Source: Pseudoglutamicibacter albus
GTDB lineage: Bacteria > Actinomycetota > Actinomycetes > Actinomycetales > Micrococcaceae
Assembly (NCBI RefSeq): GCF_022346425.1
Contig: NZ_JAKRCW010000010.1
Span: forward strand, 22,279 to 86,278
Direction: 5' to 3'
Length of the DNA: 64,000 nucleotides
In this document: positions 26,037-36,023 of the stretch, one piece after another
How the letters are laid out: each line of letters starts with the position of its first letter
Numbering within the stretch: the first letter of the stretch is position 1
Made by a program: the position numbers and the translations under genes
Notes under the pieces: generated by a model
The model's input: the letters and a program-made list of their open reading frames with translations, nothing else
Told to the model about the DNA's origin: nothing
Databases searched by the model: none

Positions 26037-27281
26037 AGCCGACCGGCGCCCGTGGCGGCGCCCGTTCCTGCTAACCCCGCTCCTACTAGCGTTGTTCCTA
26101 TTGCTTCCGTTTCGGTTGTCGTCGTTCCCGCCATCGCTGTTCACGCCGGCGCCGTTTGCCCGGGCGCCATTCCTGCCAGCGCCGTTTGCGCGGGCGCTAT
26201 TTCCATTGGCGCGGTGGTTGTGGTGGCGTGGGTCTGAATCGACCGCGTAGTGCAGCAGTGCGCGCAGCTCGCCTGCGTATTTCGTTTGGGTTTCTGGCGG
26301 GGCGTCACGCATGAGTTCCATGAGCGCCAGATAGTTGCGCACGTGCGCAAGCAGGGTTGCTGGGATGAGGTAGTCCAGCAGGTTCTCCGGTGAAACAGGG
26401 GAGTCCGCGGCGAGTGGGGTGATGTAGTTGACCAGCAGGGAGCGCATCGGTTCCTGGAGTGGTTCTGTGCGGAGCACGTTTCCGAGTTCCAGCGCGATCC
26501 CTGCGATCGCGAGCAGTGGGTTGGTGAAGGTTGCCCCGCTCCATCCAACGAACATGATGGGGTTGCGGTGGGAATCCGGTAGCAGGATGCTTCTGCTTTC
26601 CGGGTTGAGCTGGTTATAGACCAGGGGGAGCTTGGTTGAGGCTAGCGCGGCGGAGGCGTCCTTGAGGTGACGTGATTCACGCCGGAGGAAGTCCAGGGTT
26701 TTGGGTTCGATCCACAGCGGGTGGGAGTCCGGCATGCTCTCGTGGATGTCGAGCGCGTCCGTGTACAGGTCTGGCCAGGAATCATCGGTGTAGGCGAGCG
26801 CTCCGAGGTTCATGAGGCGGTCCTGGCTGGTGGCCGTGGCCTGGTGCAGATCCGATGCCTCTGTCAGTACCCGTCCAATGAGTTTGGTGGCTGCTTCGGC
26901 TTCTTTAGGGCTCAGTGCGGAGCTGCGGCGCTTGCCGTGTTGCCGTTGCGGCATGAGGTCGGAGAGCGGGGTTCCGATGCCGGGGGTCAGAATCCAGCCT
27001 TGTTCGGGCTCAACCGCGATGGGGACCGGGACGTGGCCTTTCGTGACGGCGGCCAGATGCGCGGACAGCGTCGCTTCCGCGGCTCGCGCGGGAGCGGTGG
27101 CCTTGAAATAGATGGTCCCCTCGGGTGTATCGATGCTGTAGACGGCCGCCGCGAGGGTTGCTGTGACAGGTTTGAGGCGGGCTACACACTCGATACCGAG
27201 GGTGTCGAGGGCACGCTGAATCCAGCCGCGGGCAGTGTCTTTCCACCCTGCGGCTTTCCAGGTGTCTTCCCATTCACTCAT
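26028..27281 (-). CDS. Degenerate kinase-like (APH/choline-kinase fold) protein with Asn/Gly/Arg-rich tail
   Basis: Residues 30-340 have the outline of an aminoglycoside-phosphotransferase-like kinase: a beta-3 Lys in IYFKA (Lys60), a possible helix-C Glu (Glu69) and a hinge segment EPEQGWILTPGIG. The catalytic loop, normally HGDLHPGN, reads YNQLNPES (222-229), and the metal-binding IDW reads VGW (245-247). All key acidic residues are therefore missing. The last 70 residues are repetitive (NGNSARANGAGRNGARANGA). It lies 51 bp downstream of uraA on the same strand. Probably a pseudokinase; no function assigned. Confidence 0.6.
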   Translation of the reverse strand: MSEWEDTWKAAGWKDTARGWIQRALDTLGIECVARLKPVTATLAAAVYSIDTPEGTIYFKATAPARAAEATLSAHLAAVTKGHVPVPIAVEPEQGWILTPGIGTPLSDLMPQRQHGKRRSSALSPKEAEAATKLIGRVLTEASDLHQATATSQDRLMNLGALAYTDDSWPDLYTDALDIHESMPDSHPLWIEPKTLDFLRRESRHLKDASAALASTKLPLVYNQLNPESRSILLPDSHRNPIMFVGWSGATFTNPLLAIAGIALELGNVLRTEPLQEPMRSLLVNYITPLAADSPVSPENLLDYLIPATLLAHVRNYLALMELMRDAPPETQTKYAGELRALLHYAVDSDPRHHNHRANGNSARANGAGRNGARANGAGVNSDGGNDDNRNGSNRNNASRSGVSRNGRRHGRRSALS

Positions 27282-27332
27282 ATCTGTACCATCTTAGGTT
27301 GGCCCGGCCTTCTTGTGTACCTCTCGGATCTA

Positions 27333-28673
27333 CTAGCCTAGCTTGCCTGGCTGGGCGCCTTGAGGCTCGTCTACGTGGGTGGGGACGGTCTTACGCCACA
27401 ACGCAATTCCTCGCATCACGTGATAAATCAGCAGGGTTGCGATGGTTCCCAACGCGATCCCGTCCAGCGTCAGGCCCGCGATCATCAGGACGTTATCGCC
27501 GCCGTTGAGTGCGATCGCGATGATGAGGCCCGCGCCCGCGGTCATGAGGTTGATCGGGTTGCCGAAATCCACTTGGTTTTGAACCCAGATGCGGGCACCC
27601 ATGATCCCGATCATCCCGTAGAGCACGATGCCCGCCCCGCCGAGCACGCCCGGAGGGATGGTTGCGATGACGGCCCCGAATTTAGGCATGAAAGACAACA
27701 CGATCGCCACGAAACCAGCGATCCAATACGCCGCGGTGGAATACACTCGCGAGGAAGCCATGACGCCGATGTTCTCTGCATAGGTCGTGGTGCCCGAGCC
27801 GCCAGCAGAGCCTGCGAGCATGGTCGCAATACCGTCACCCATCAGGGTTTTACCGTTGAGGTGATCGTAGCTTTTGCCCGTCATGACGCCCACGGTGCGG
27901 ACGTGGCCCACGTTCTCCGCGATCAGGACGAACAAAACCGGCAGGAACAGCAGGATCACGTGCAGATCAAACGTCGGGGTGTGGAACGCTGGCAGACCAA
28001 CCCACGCGGCCTCCTTGACGGGCGCGAAGTCGATCTCGCCCTGAGGCAGTGCCACGAGGTAGCCGATCACGATGCCCAACAGGATCGACAACCGACCCAG
28101 CATCCCGCGGAACAGAACCGAACAGATTACTACCGCGGCCATCGTGCTGAAGGTCGTGAGCGTGTATTCCTTCATTTTCGGCACGGTCGAACCGGCAAGG
28201 TTAAGTCCGATGAGCGCGACGATAGTGCCCATGACCGCCGGCGGCATGACCGCGTGAATCCAGCCCGTACCGGTACGGTTGACGATTACGCCCACCAAGA
28301 ACAGAGCGAAACCCGTAACAAGCACACCACCGAGTGCCGCACCGAAGTTGTCCCGGCCAGGCCCCATCGCAGCGCTGACCGGCGCGATGAACGCGAACGA
28401 AGAACCCAGGTAACTCGGGATCCGGTTGCCCGTAACCAACAAGAAAATAATGGTTCCAAGCCCCGAGAACAACAGTGTTGTGGTGACAGGGAAGCCCGTG
28501 AGGGCCGGAACTAGAACCGTGGCTCCGAACATCGCCATGACATGCTGAACACCGATGCCGATAGTCTGCGGCCAGTGGAGGCGCTCGTCCGGGGCAACAG
28601 CTGTATTCGGTGAAACCGTGCGGCCATCGCCGTGCACAGTCCAACTGAACACAGGCTTGCTTTTCTTGGGCAT
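27333..28673 (-). CDS. uraA: Uracil permease (NCS2/UraA family)
   Basis: The 446-residue protein has about 14 helices and the NCS2 patterns QHVMAMFGATVLVP, AENVGHVRTVG and GSGTTTYAENIGVM, close to UraA/RutG. It imports uracil by proton symport. It is transcribed leftwards and divergent from the aldehyde dehydrogenase gene; the degenerate kinase gene follows in the same direction. Confidence 0.9.
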   Translation of the reverse strand: MPKKSKPVFSWTVHGDGRTVSPNTAVAPDERLHWPQTIGIGVQHVMAMFGATVLVPALTGFPVTTTLLFSGLGTIIFLLVTGNRIPSYLGSSFAFIAPVSAAMGPGRDNFGAALGGVLVTGFALFLVGVIVNRTGTGWIHAVMPPAVMGTIVALIGLNLAGSTVPKMKEYTLTTFSTMAAVVICSVLFRGMLGRLSILLGIVIGYLVALPQGEIDFAPVKEAAWVGLPAFHTPTFDLHVILLFLPVLFVLIAENVGHVRTVGVMTGKSYDHLNGKTLMGDGIATMLAGSAGGSGTTTYAENIGVMASSRVYSTAAYWIAGFVAIVLSFMPKFGAVIATIPPGVLGGAGIVLYGMIGIMGARIWVQNQVDFGNPINLMTAGAGLIIAIALNGGDNVLMIAGLTLDGIALGTIATLLIYHVMRGIALWRKTVPTHVDEPQGAQPGKLG

Positions 28674-28814
28674 GGAACTTCCTGAATGGCGCCAAAAATG
28701 GCACCGTTAAAACATGTGGGGCTGAACGAGTATCTTACTCTTCAGTACGCCAAGAAACTAACTCGTAACTCAGATGTCCTTGGCCGGCCGATACCCACCC
28801 CATAGGATCGAAAT

Positions 28815-30254
28815 ATGATGGCCACCAATCAGACTCCCGAGAACGCCGCCCGCATCCGTACCGCCCCAGACGACGCGGAGAACCGCGGGATCCAGGAGAC
28901 CGTGGCGCACCTGCGCGAAGGCGCGCTCTCCCGGATCGCTCACGTGCGTCGCTTCAGGATCGCTCAACTCGATGCTCTCGAGGCGATGCTCGCTGAAAAC
29001 CGCGAGGAACTACTCGAAGCGCTCGCGCAAGACCTCGGTAAGTCTGAAACCGAATCCTCCGTTGCCGAGCTGCAGGTTGTTGAAGGCGAAATCGCGCACG
29101 CCCGCCGCCACCTCGATGACTGGATGATGCGCCGCAAAGTATCTTCACCCATCGCGCTCGCGCCAGCATCAGCCACCGTGATGCCGAGGCCTAAAGGGCT
29201 CGTGCTCATCATCTCGCCGTGGAACTACCCCGTGAACCTCACGCTCGCCCCACTCGTAGCAGCGCTCGCGGCGGGCTGCTGTGCCGTGATCAAGCCGAGC
29301 GAACTCGCGCCAGCCACAGCACAGATCCTGACTGAACTGATCCCTAAATATCTTGACCACCGCACCGTGGCCGTCATCAACGGTGGGGCAGAGGAAACCC
29401 AAGAGCTACTGAAGGAACAGTGGGACCACATTTTCTTCACCGGCTCAGAAAAAGTGGGGCGCATCGTCTACCGTGCCGCAGCCGAACAAATGACCCCGTG
29501 CACACTCGAACTCGGGGGCAAGAGCCCCGTAGTGGTTGTGGACGGCAACATCAAGACCGCGGCACGCCGCATCGCCTACGGCAAGTTCATGAACGCCGGG
29601 CAGACGTGCGTGGCACCGGACTACATCCTCGCGGTGGGGTCACGCGTGAGCCGGGCGCTGGAAAAAGAACTGCCGGCCGCGATCCAGCAGTTCTACGGGA
29701 CAGACCCGCAACAATCCCCGGACTATCCACGCATCATCACCACACGCCACGCTGAACGCCTTAAAGGCTTCCTCGACCAAGGACGCGTTGTCACCGGCGG
29801 AACCGCCGATATTGAAGACCGCTACATCGCCCCGACCGTGCTCGCCGATGTTGAGCCGGATCAGCCCGTGATGCAAGAAGAGATCTTCGGGCCCATCCTG
29901 CCGATCATCACGGTGGAAACCTTCGATGACGCCCTCGACTTCATCGAAGACAGGCCAGACCCGCTGGCCGCCTACCTGTTCTCAGGCAAGGCAGGGCTCC
30001 AGCGGATCTTTGAAGACTACGTGCGCGCAGGCGGGGTGTGCATCAACGCGACCGTGATCCAACTAGCGATCCCGTCCCTACCCTTCGGCGGCATCGGAGC
30101 CTCCGGGATCGGTCAGTACCACGGCAAAGCCGGCTTCGACGAGTTCAGCCAAGACCGCCCAACCCTCTCCAAGCCGCTGCGCTTCGATACCCTGCGGGTT
30201 GCCTACCCGCCATATAAGGGAACCAAATCGAAGCTCCTCAAAGAGCTGCTGTAG
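28815..30254 (+). CDS. Aldehyde dehydrogenase (class 3-like)
   Basis: The 479-residue protein has the ALDH landmarks: [18 protein letters not shown], the catalytic Glu in [10 protein letters not shown], the nucleophile Cys in [11 protein letters not shown] and [10 protein letters not shown]. Length and the C-terminus without a membrane anchor fit class 3 / coniferyl-type enzymes that oxidise fatty or aromatic aldehydes with NAD(P)+. It converges on the amidase gene with 4 bp between them. Confidence 0.9.
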   Translation: MMATNQTPENAARIRTAPDDAENRGIQETVAHLREGALSRIAHVRRFRIAQLDALEAMLAENREELLEALAQDLGKSETESSVAELQVVEGEIAHARRHLDDWMMRRKVSSPIALAPASATVMPRPKGLVLIISPWNYPVNLTLAPLVAALAAGCCAVIKPSELAPATAQILTELIPKYLDHRTVAVINGGAEETQELLKEQWDHIFFTGSEKVGRIVYRAAAEQMTPCTLELGGKSPVVVVDGNIKTAARRIAYGKFMNAGQTCVAPDYILAVGSRVSRALEKELPAAIQQFYGTDPQQSPDYPRIITTRHAERLKGFLDQGRVVTGGTADIEDRYIAPTVLADVEPDQPVMQEEIFGPILPIITVETFDDALDFIEDRPDPLAAYLFSGKAGLQRIFEDYVRAGGVCINATVIQLAIPSLPFGGIGASGIGQYHGKAGFDEFSQDRPTLSKPLRFDTLRVAYPPYKGTKSKLLKELL

Positions 30255-30258
30255 GGAG

Positions 30259-31878
30259 CTAGATCAGGCCGGCTGAAGCCAACTCGCGTTGCATGAGAGC
30301 CGCGATGCACAACAGGTGGACCTCCGAACCCATCCGGCCAATCAACTGAGCCGACATCGAGAACCCATCAGGGGTCCACCCCACCGGAACCGTCACGGCC
30401 GGAACCCCAGCCACGTTCACCATCGACGTGTATGGGGTATAGAGGCACTGTAAGCGGTAATCCGTCTCGGCATCGTTGTCGGTGAAATAACCGAGTGGCG
30501 GCGGGGTTTTAGCCATCGCAGGAGTCACCACGACATCGAAGGAGCCCCACGCGGTGGACATCGAACCACCGATCTCCAGAAGCCGCTCGTTGGCCCGTTC
30601 TTGTTCGTTCTCTGAGCGGGCCTGCGCCTCGGCGCGGAACGATGCCGCCAACTCGCCCAGCTTGTCCTCATACGGGATCGGAGTGCGCCCCAACCAGGCC
30701 GTCCACACCTTCCGGAAAGTTTCGTCATAATCACTCGGGGCCTGCCACGGGGACTCCTCGACATCGGCACCCAGACGCTCCAGAACCGCGCAAGCCCGCG
30801 CAAACGCGGCCTCAGCGGCAGCAGAAATCTCAACTGGCAACGCGGAATCGAAAGCGCTGGTGCGCGTGAAACCCACATGTAAACCAGCCAGGCCCTCCGA
30901 ATGATCCAACGCAGCTTCTATGGAATCCAGCGCCGGGGTAGCGGAATGGCCAGCGGCCAGCCGCGAACGGTCAAAAAGCAAACCATCCAGCATCAACGCG
31001 GCATCCCGCGCATCACGGCCCAACGGGCCAGTGACCGATAGCTTCGGAGCACCCCAACGGTCGATCGGTGACGCCGCACCGGTTTCATCCGTGATGTCTT
31101 CGACCATCGCGCCGCGGCCCAACTTCAAACCAATCAGCCCGGTGGCCGAAGCCGGAATGCGAACCGAACCCCCACCATCACTACCCGGAGCGACCGGCAT
31201 CAAACCGCCAGCAACTGCCGCCGCAGACCCACCCGAAGATCCGCCGGGAGTCCGGGAAACATCCAAAGGGTTCTTAGCCGGCGGAAGGATCGGGTTCTCC
31301 GAATGGCACGAAAGCAGAAACTCCGGAACCGAGGTCTTAGCAAACAGATTCGCCCCAGCAGAACGCAAACGCGCAGCATGTAGCCCATCCTCGCCCGCCA
31401 CTACGTGATCCATCGCGGCAGAACCATACGTAGTAGGCAGACCGGCAATATCGAGGCCATCCTTCAACCCCATCGGCAAGCCAAGCAACGGCGGAACCCG
31501 CTTACCCAGGGAAGCCGCTGAGGCCGCTGAAGACGATGACGCTGAGTCACCGCCCGTAGAGTCACTGCCGCTGGAGTTAGCGCCGGGCGAGCTAGCGCCG
31601 GTGGGGTCGGCGCCGTCCGTGTTCGAGGTGGGGGAGCGGTAGCCAGCCAGCGCATCGTCGGCTTCACGCGCTTGCGCCAGCAACATGTCCTCATCCCACG
31701 TCACGACAGCGTTCAAGTCAGGGTTCTTAGACCGCACCCGTTCAGCAACATCGTGAGCAAGCTCAACCGCGGACACTTCGCCCGCAAGCAAGCGGTTTCT
31801 CAACTGGACGGCCAACGGCAAACCATCATCAACCCTGCGTGGAACACCAGACAACGCTTCCGGAATCTCAAAACTCAT
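30259..31878 (-). CDS. Amidase-signature hydrolase
   Basis: The 539-residue protein has the Ser-cisSer-Lys triad of amidase-signature enzymes: Lys in GLPMGLKDGLD, Ser in the GGSSGGSAAAVAGG motif and Ser in GSDGGGSVRIPAS. It hydrolyses an amide bond; GatA itself is unlikely because gatC and gatB are absent. A 40-residue Ser/Gly/Asp/Ala insert (about residues 80-122) sits before the catalytic Lys and is low-complexity. ATG 31878 (MSFEIPEALSG) is preferred over the upstream ATG at 31908. Confidence 0.85.
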   Translation of the reverse strand: MSFEIPEALSGVPRRVDDGLPLAVQLRNRLLAGEVSAVELAHDVAERVRSKNPDLNAVVTWDEDMLLAQAREADDALAGYRSPTSNTDGADPTGASSPGANSSGSDSTGGDSASSSSAASAASLGKRVPPLLGLPMGLKDGLDIAGLPTTYGSAAMDHVVAGEDGLHAARLRSAGANLFAKTSVPEFLLSCHSENPILPPAKNPLDVSRTPGGSSGGSAAAVAGGLMPVAPGSDGGGSVRIPASATGLIGLKLGRGAMVEDITDETGAASPIDRWGAPKLSVTGPLGRDARDAALMLDGLLFDRSRLAAGHSATPALDSIEAALDHSEGLAGLHVGFTRTSAFDSALPVEISAAAEAAFARACAVLERLGADVEESPWQAPSDYDETFRKVWTAWLGRTPIPYEDKLGELAASFRAEAQARSENEQERANERLLEIGGSMSTAWGSFDVVVTPAMAKTPPPLGYFTDNDAETDYRLQCLYTPYTSMVNVAGVPAVTVPVGWTPDGFSMSAQLIGRMGSEVHLLCIAALMQRELASAGLI

Positions 31879-32070
31879 ACACCCATGATGCCAACCCATA
31901 CCCACCACGTCACACGAACGCCACGAAAACTAACACCACCTTGAAAACAAATCACACAGAGGGGCTCGATACAGTGGGAAATCTGTAGGCTGGGAACCAC
32001 CGGCACCCGGACACACAGTTTCCGGGGCACGCAACACAGCTACCGGGACACCGTCAGCAAGGAGCACAGC

Positions 32071-32400
32071 ATGTCAGACCTCTTCGAAAACGTCAGCGTC
32101 AGTGACGTCCCAGATGGTGCAGCCATCCTCGATGTCCGCGAACAAGACGAATGGGACGCAGGGCATATCGTCGGGGCACGCCACCTCCCACTCAGCGAAC
32201 TCATGCAGCGTTACGAAGAGCTCGATCCGGATGAGGACCTCTACATCGTGTGCCGCACCGGTGGCCGTTCGATGCAGGCTTGCGGCTGGCTCGCGAACCA
32301 GGGCTACAGCGTCTTCAACATCGCTGGTGGGTCCGGCGCATGGCTTGATGCCGGCAAACCCATCGAAAGCGATAACGGAGAAACCCCGCGCATCAAATAG
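32071..32400 (+). CDS. Rhodanese-like single-domain protein
   Basis: 109 residues forming one rhodanese domain (ILDVREQDEWDAGHIVGARHLPLSEL) with the active-site loop CRTGGRS containing the sulfur-accepting Cys. Such proteins move sulfane sulfur or act in redox or cyanide detoxification. ATG follows AGGAG. The pheA leader with its repeats begins 24 bp downstream. Confidence 0.9.
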   Translation: MSDLFENVSVSDVPDGAAILDVREQDEWDAGHIVGARHLPLSELMQRYEELDPDEDLYIVCRTGGRSMQACGWLANQGYSVFNIAGGSGAWLDAGKPIESDNGETPRIK

Positions 32401-32423
32401 GGCAGCGCCGGATATGAGACAAC

Positions 32424-32488
32424 ACTGTGCATGCCTACCAAACTGTGCATGCATACCAAACTGCGTATGCCCACCAAGGCATACGCAG
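32424..32488 (+). repeat. Three 18-bp tandem repeats ending in a hairpin, pheA leader
   Basis: Units ACTGTGCATGCCTACCAA (32424-32441), a copy with one change (32442-32459) and a third with four changes (32460-32477). The third unit forms a 10-bp stem CTGCGTATGC/GCATACGCAG (32461-32470 with 32479-32488) with an 8-nt loop. It lies between the rhodanese stop and the pheA start. It may terminate the upstream transcript or control pheA; there is no T-run. Confidence 0.75.
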
Positions 32489-32522
32489 GCGTTGTATGTC
32501 GGATTGCTTATATAAGGACAGA

Positions 32523-33503
32523 GTGAGCGTGAAATACACCTATCTGGGACCAGCCGGAACCTTCTGCGAACAAGCCCTCCTGACACTGCCGGGGCCCGCC
32601 GCGGAGCCGGAACACAACCGGATCCCGGCCACCAACGTGGACGCAGCACTCCAGCTGGTGCGCACAGGTGAGGTTGACGCGGCCGTTGTGCCGATCGAAA
32701 ACTCCGTTGAGGGCGGGGTCTCCGCGACCCTCGATGCAATCGCGGCAGGCGAGTCGCTCCACATCGTCGCAGAAGCCGTGATCCCCGTGACCTTCCAGCT
32801 CGCCGCATTGCCAGAAATCAACGCCCTCGACCAGATCCGCACCATCTCAACCCACGGCCACGCGTGGGCCCAATGCCGGCAATGGGCGCAGAACGCGATC
32901 CCGGAGGTCAACTTTCTGCCCGCATCATCCACCGCGGCAGGCGCGCTCGGTCTTCTCGAAGACAACCCCGCCTACCAAGCGGCAATCTGCTCACCCTTGG
33001 TCGCCCAACGCCACAACCTCAACGTCCTAGCGGAAGGAATCGAGGACAACCAAGGCGCGGTCACCCGCTTTGTCATGGTCCAAAAACCCGGCCGCATCCC
33101 AGGGCCGACCGGGTCCGATAAGTCCACCATCGTCGTCGAACTCACCCACGACCGCCCCGGCGGCCTGCGTGAAATCCTCGACCACTTCGCAACCCGCGGC
33201 GTGAACCTCACCCGCATCGAATCCCGCCCCACAGGCCTAGGGCTTGGCCAATACTTCTTCTCGATCGACCTCGAAGGCCACATCAGCGAACCCCGCGTCG
33301 AAGAAGTGCTCCACGGCCTCCACCGGATCAGCACCTACATTCGCTTCCTCGGCTCCTACCCATCCGCAACCCCGATAGTCGTCAACGTTCCACCACACGC
33401 AACCCCCGGGGCCTATCAAGCCGCCGACGCCTGGCTCAACGACATCCTGACAAGCGGCAACCAGGCCGATGCCACCCAAACAGACGGCAACCAGGCGCGG
33501 TAG
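32523..33503 (+). CDS. pheA: Prephenate dehydratase
   Basis: The 326-residue protein has an N-terminal dehydratase domain (TYLGPAGTFCEQAL, VVPIENSVEGGVSATLD, with conserved Thr in TRFVMV) and a C-terminal ACT domain (ELTHDRPGGLREIL, ESRPTGLGLGQYFF) for phenylalanine feedback. It makes phenylpyruvate for phenylalanine synthesis. GTG 32523 is chosen (AAGGAC 5-7 nt upstream); the frame is open further upstream through the repeats, but that would add repetitive sequence. The C-terminus has a GNQAxxTQTDGNQA near-repeat. Confidence 0.92.
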   Translation: MSVKYTYLGPAGTFCEQALLTLPGPAAEPEHNRIPATNVDAALQLVRTGEVDAAVVPIENSVEGGVSATLDAIAAGESLHIVAEAVIPVTFQLAALPEINALDQIRTISTHGHAWAQCRQWAQNAIPEVNFLPASSTAAGALGLLEDNPAYQAAICSPLVAQRHNLNVLAEGIEDNQGAVTRFVMVQKPGRIPGPTGSDKSTIVVELTHDRPGGLREILDHFATRGVNLTRIESRPTGLGLGQYFFSIDLEGHISEPRVEEVLHGLHRISTYIRFLGSYPSATPIVVNVPPHATPGAYQAADAWLNDILTSGNQADATQTDGNQAR

Positions 33504-33507
33504 TCGC

Positions 33508-34515
33508 CTAACTACGCAGAGAATTCAGGGCCTTACGGAAACCGCGCGGCAGCATCGCAAGCAAATCCCCACCAGGAGCACACCGATCCACAGGGCGCGG
33601 AACCCGCAAAGTCAGCGCATGCTTGACAACCTCAGTCGTCATGGTCGTGACCTTACCCACCGGGTCACCATCAATCTGAGCCATCACCGGCTTCAAAGGA
33701 CGCACCGAAATCTTCCGCGTCTGAACATGCGCCATCAACCGGGTGCGCAAACGCTTATGCCACAACGTCTTCACACCCACAATCGACCAACCCAACGCAG
33801 TACGCGGCCTATACAACACAACATCCTGCACACCATCAGACATCGAAGCACCCGGCGCGAACTCGATACCACCCTGAATATAGCCAGCGTTCGCCATCAC
33901 AATCGTGCGGAAATCAACCGTCTCCCACGCACCATCATCAATCCGCACACGAGCCTCCTTAGGGAAACCCGCTAACCGCTGCAAACCAGCCGCAACATAA
34001 GCCCCCGGACCAATCAGCCTCTTCAACCGGGAATTCGTGTTCGACATGACCTCCGCATCGATCCCCACACCAGCAGCGACCAAACTCAACTGCGAATCCA
34101 CAGACTTATCCGGGCCCACCAACTCAACCCGCAAGGCATCCACCCGATACGTCTCCCCCAACAACGCTGTACGGATAGCGCCGGAAACATCGTCCGGATC
34201 AATACCCACATTCCGGGCCAACAAATTACCCGTCCCCAACGGCAAAACAGCTAACTCAACATCGCCACGCCCCACCAAATACTCAGCGACCAACCGAACC
34301 GTACCGTCACCGCCACCAACAACAATCAGATCAGCGCCCGCAGCCAACGCCTCCGCAGCCTGCCCAGCCCCCGGATCATCCTCCGTCGTCTCAAAAAACA
34401 AAGGCTCCGCAATACCCTCCGCCAGCGCAACCTCACGGAACTCATCGCGGATGGCCTCCAAACCGGGCTTACCGCCATTCAAAATCACCGCAGGCTGAAC
34501 CAACGAACCCACCAA
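33508..34515 (-). CDS. Diacylglycerol kinase-family lipid kinase
   Basis: 335 residues with the catalytic-domain signature [28 protein letters not shown] and a C-terminal beta-rich domain (AQIDGDPVG). It belongs to the DagK/YegS family that phosphorylates lipid or sphingoid substrates; in Gram-positives it recycles diacylglycerol. It converges on pheA with 4 bp between stops and is divergent from serS. Confidence 0.87.
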   Translation of the reverse strand: MVGSLVQPAVILNGGKPGLEAIRDEFREVALAEGIAEPLFFETTEDDPGAGQAAEALAAGADLIVVGGGDGTVRLVAEYLVGRGDVELAVLPLGTGNLLARNVGIDPDDVSGAIRTALLGETYRVDALRVELVGPDKSVDSQLSLVAAGVGIDAEVMSNTNSRLKRLIGPGAYVAAGLQRLAGFPKEARVRIDDGAWETVDFRTIVMANAGYIQGGIEFAPGASMSDGVQDVVLYRPRTALGWSIVGVKTLWHKRLRTRLMAHVQTRKISVRPLKPVMAQIDGDPVGKVTTMTTEVVKHALTLRVPRPVDRCAPGGDLLAMLPRGFRKALNSLRS

Positions 34516-34649
34516 AACCTTCCACTACAACAACCACAAACAGACACAAACGTGCCGTCCCCATAGATTACCGACCAAGCCACCATCCTGTGAACCACAT
34601 AAGACACAACAAACCCGTCAAGAAGACCGTGACAGGTAGGCTTATAACC

Positions 34650-35942
34650 ATGATCGACTTGAAAGACCTGGCCGAAAACCCAGAGAAATACCGTGCATCC
34701 CAACGCGCCCGCGAAGCCGACGAACAACTCGTCGATCGCGTTCTCACGGCCGACGCCGAACGCCGCAGCGCGCTCGCCGAGTTCGAAACACTGAGAGCAG
34801 AACAAAAAGCGTTCGGCAAAAAAGTCGCCCAAGCCACAGGCGAAGAAAAACAAGCCCTCCTCGAAGGCGTGAAACAACTCGCAGGCCAAGTCAAAACAGC
34901 AGAAGCCGCCGCCAACACAGCCCAAGAACAGCGCGATACGATCGCCGCATCGTTCCCCAACCTCATCATCGACGGCATCCCAACCGGCGGCGAAGACGAC
35001 TACACCGTCCTCAAAACCGTAGGAACCCCACGCGACTTTAGCGCCGAAGGATTCGAGCCACGCGACCACCTCGAACTCGGTGAAATTCTCGGGGCCATCG
35101 ATATGGAACGCGGCGCGAAAGTATCCGGCTCCCGCTTCTACTTCCTCAAAGGAGTAGGCGCACGGCTTGAAATGGCGCTCATCAACATGGGTATGGACCT
35201 CGCGCTACGCAACGGCTTCGAACCGATCATCACCCCAACGCTCGTACGCCCACAGACGATGCGCGGAACCGGCTTCGACGTCGAACACGACGACGAAATC
35301 TACCGGCTCGAAAAAGACGACCTCTACCTCGTCGGAACATCCGAAGTCGCACTCGCCGGCTACCACGCCGACGAAATCCTCGACCTCACCGCCGGCCCCC
35401 TCAAATACGCCGGCTACTCCACCTGCTACCGCCGCGAAGCCGGCTCCGCAGGCAAAGACACCCGCGGCATCATCCGCGTACACCAGTTCAACAAACTCGA
35501 AATGTTCGTCTACTGCCAGCAAGAACAAGCAGAAGAACTCCACGAACAACTGCTCGCCTGGGAAGAAGAAATGCTGCAGTCCCTCGGGCTCGCTTACCGC
35601 GTCATCGACACCGCGGCAGGCGACCTCGGAACCAGTGCGGCACGCAAATTCGACTGCGAAGCCTGGGTACCAACCCAAGGAACCTACCGCGAACTGACCT
35701 CCACATCGAACTGCACCACATTCCAGGCCCGCCGCCTCAACATCCGCGAACGCGTCACCGACGCCGAAGGCAAGAACAAAGGCACCCGCTCCGTAGCAAC
35801 ACTGAACGGGACGCTGGCAACCACCCGCTGGATCGTCGCGATCCTCGAAACCCACCAGAACGCCGACGGCTCCGTGACCATCCCAGAAGTCCTGCGCCCA
35901 TACATGGGCGGAATGGAAAAACTCGAACCCATCCAGCGCTGA
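34650..35942 (+). CDS. serS: Seryl-tRNA synthetase
   Basis: The 430-residue class II synthetase has an N-terminal coiled coil (about 25-100) that binds the long variable arm of tRNA-Ser, motif 1 around [27 protein letters not shown] motif ([12 protein letters not shown]), motif 2 ([21 protein letters not shown]) and motif 3 ([16 protein letters not shown]). ATG 34650 gives the normal start [12 protein letters not shown]; the frame extends 20 codons further but without homology. A 19-bp tandem duplication spans its stop codon. Confidence 0.96.
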   Translation: MIDLKDLAENPEKYRASQRAREADEQLVDRVLTADAERRSALAEFETLRAEQKAFGKKVAQATGEEKQALLEGVKQLAGQVKTAEAAANTAQEQRDTIAASFPNLIIDGIPTGGEDDYTVLKTVGTPRDFSAEGFEPRDHLELGEILGAIDMERGAKVSGSRFYFLKGVGARLEMALINMGMDLALRNGFEPIITPTLVRPQTMRGTGFDVEHDDEIYRLEKDDLYLVGTSEVALAGYHADEILDLTAGPLKYAGYSTCYRREAGSAGKDTRGIIRVHQFNKLEMFVYCQQEQAEELHEQLLAWEEEMLQSLGLAYRVIDTAAGDLGTSAARKFDCEAWVPTQGTYRELTSTSNCTTFQARRLNIRERVTDAEGKNKGTRSVATLNGTLATTRWIVAILETHQNADGSVTIPEVLRPYMGGMEKLEPIQR

Positions 35943-35962
35943 AGAACCCATCCAGCGCTGAA
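35925..35962 (+). repeat. 19-bp tandem duplication across the serS stop
   Basis: GAACCCATCCAGCGCTGAA occurs at 35925-35943 and again at 35944-35962. The first copy encodes the end of SerS and its TGA. The second is noncoding. Confidence 0.9.
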
Positions 35963-36023
35963 GACGCACCATCACCTTGAGGGCCCGCCCAATAACGAAA
36001 CCCCGCTGAAAGAGCAGGTTGAA

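Noticed and set aside
27360..28514. 384-codon open frame antisense to uraA
   Set aside because: It mirrors the codon structure of a clear membrane transporter; the translation is rich in Arg, His and Asp with no motif or ribosome-binding site.
32424..32477. Possible CRISPR-like array
   Set aside because: Three directly adjacent 18-bp units have no spacers and no cas genes nearby.
34516..34649. T-box leader before serS
   Set aside because: No T-box core sequence or antiterminator structure can be seen in the 134 bp.
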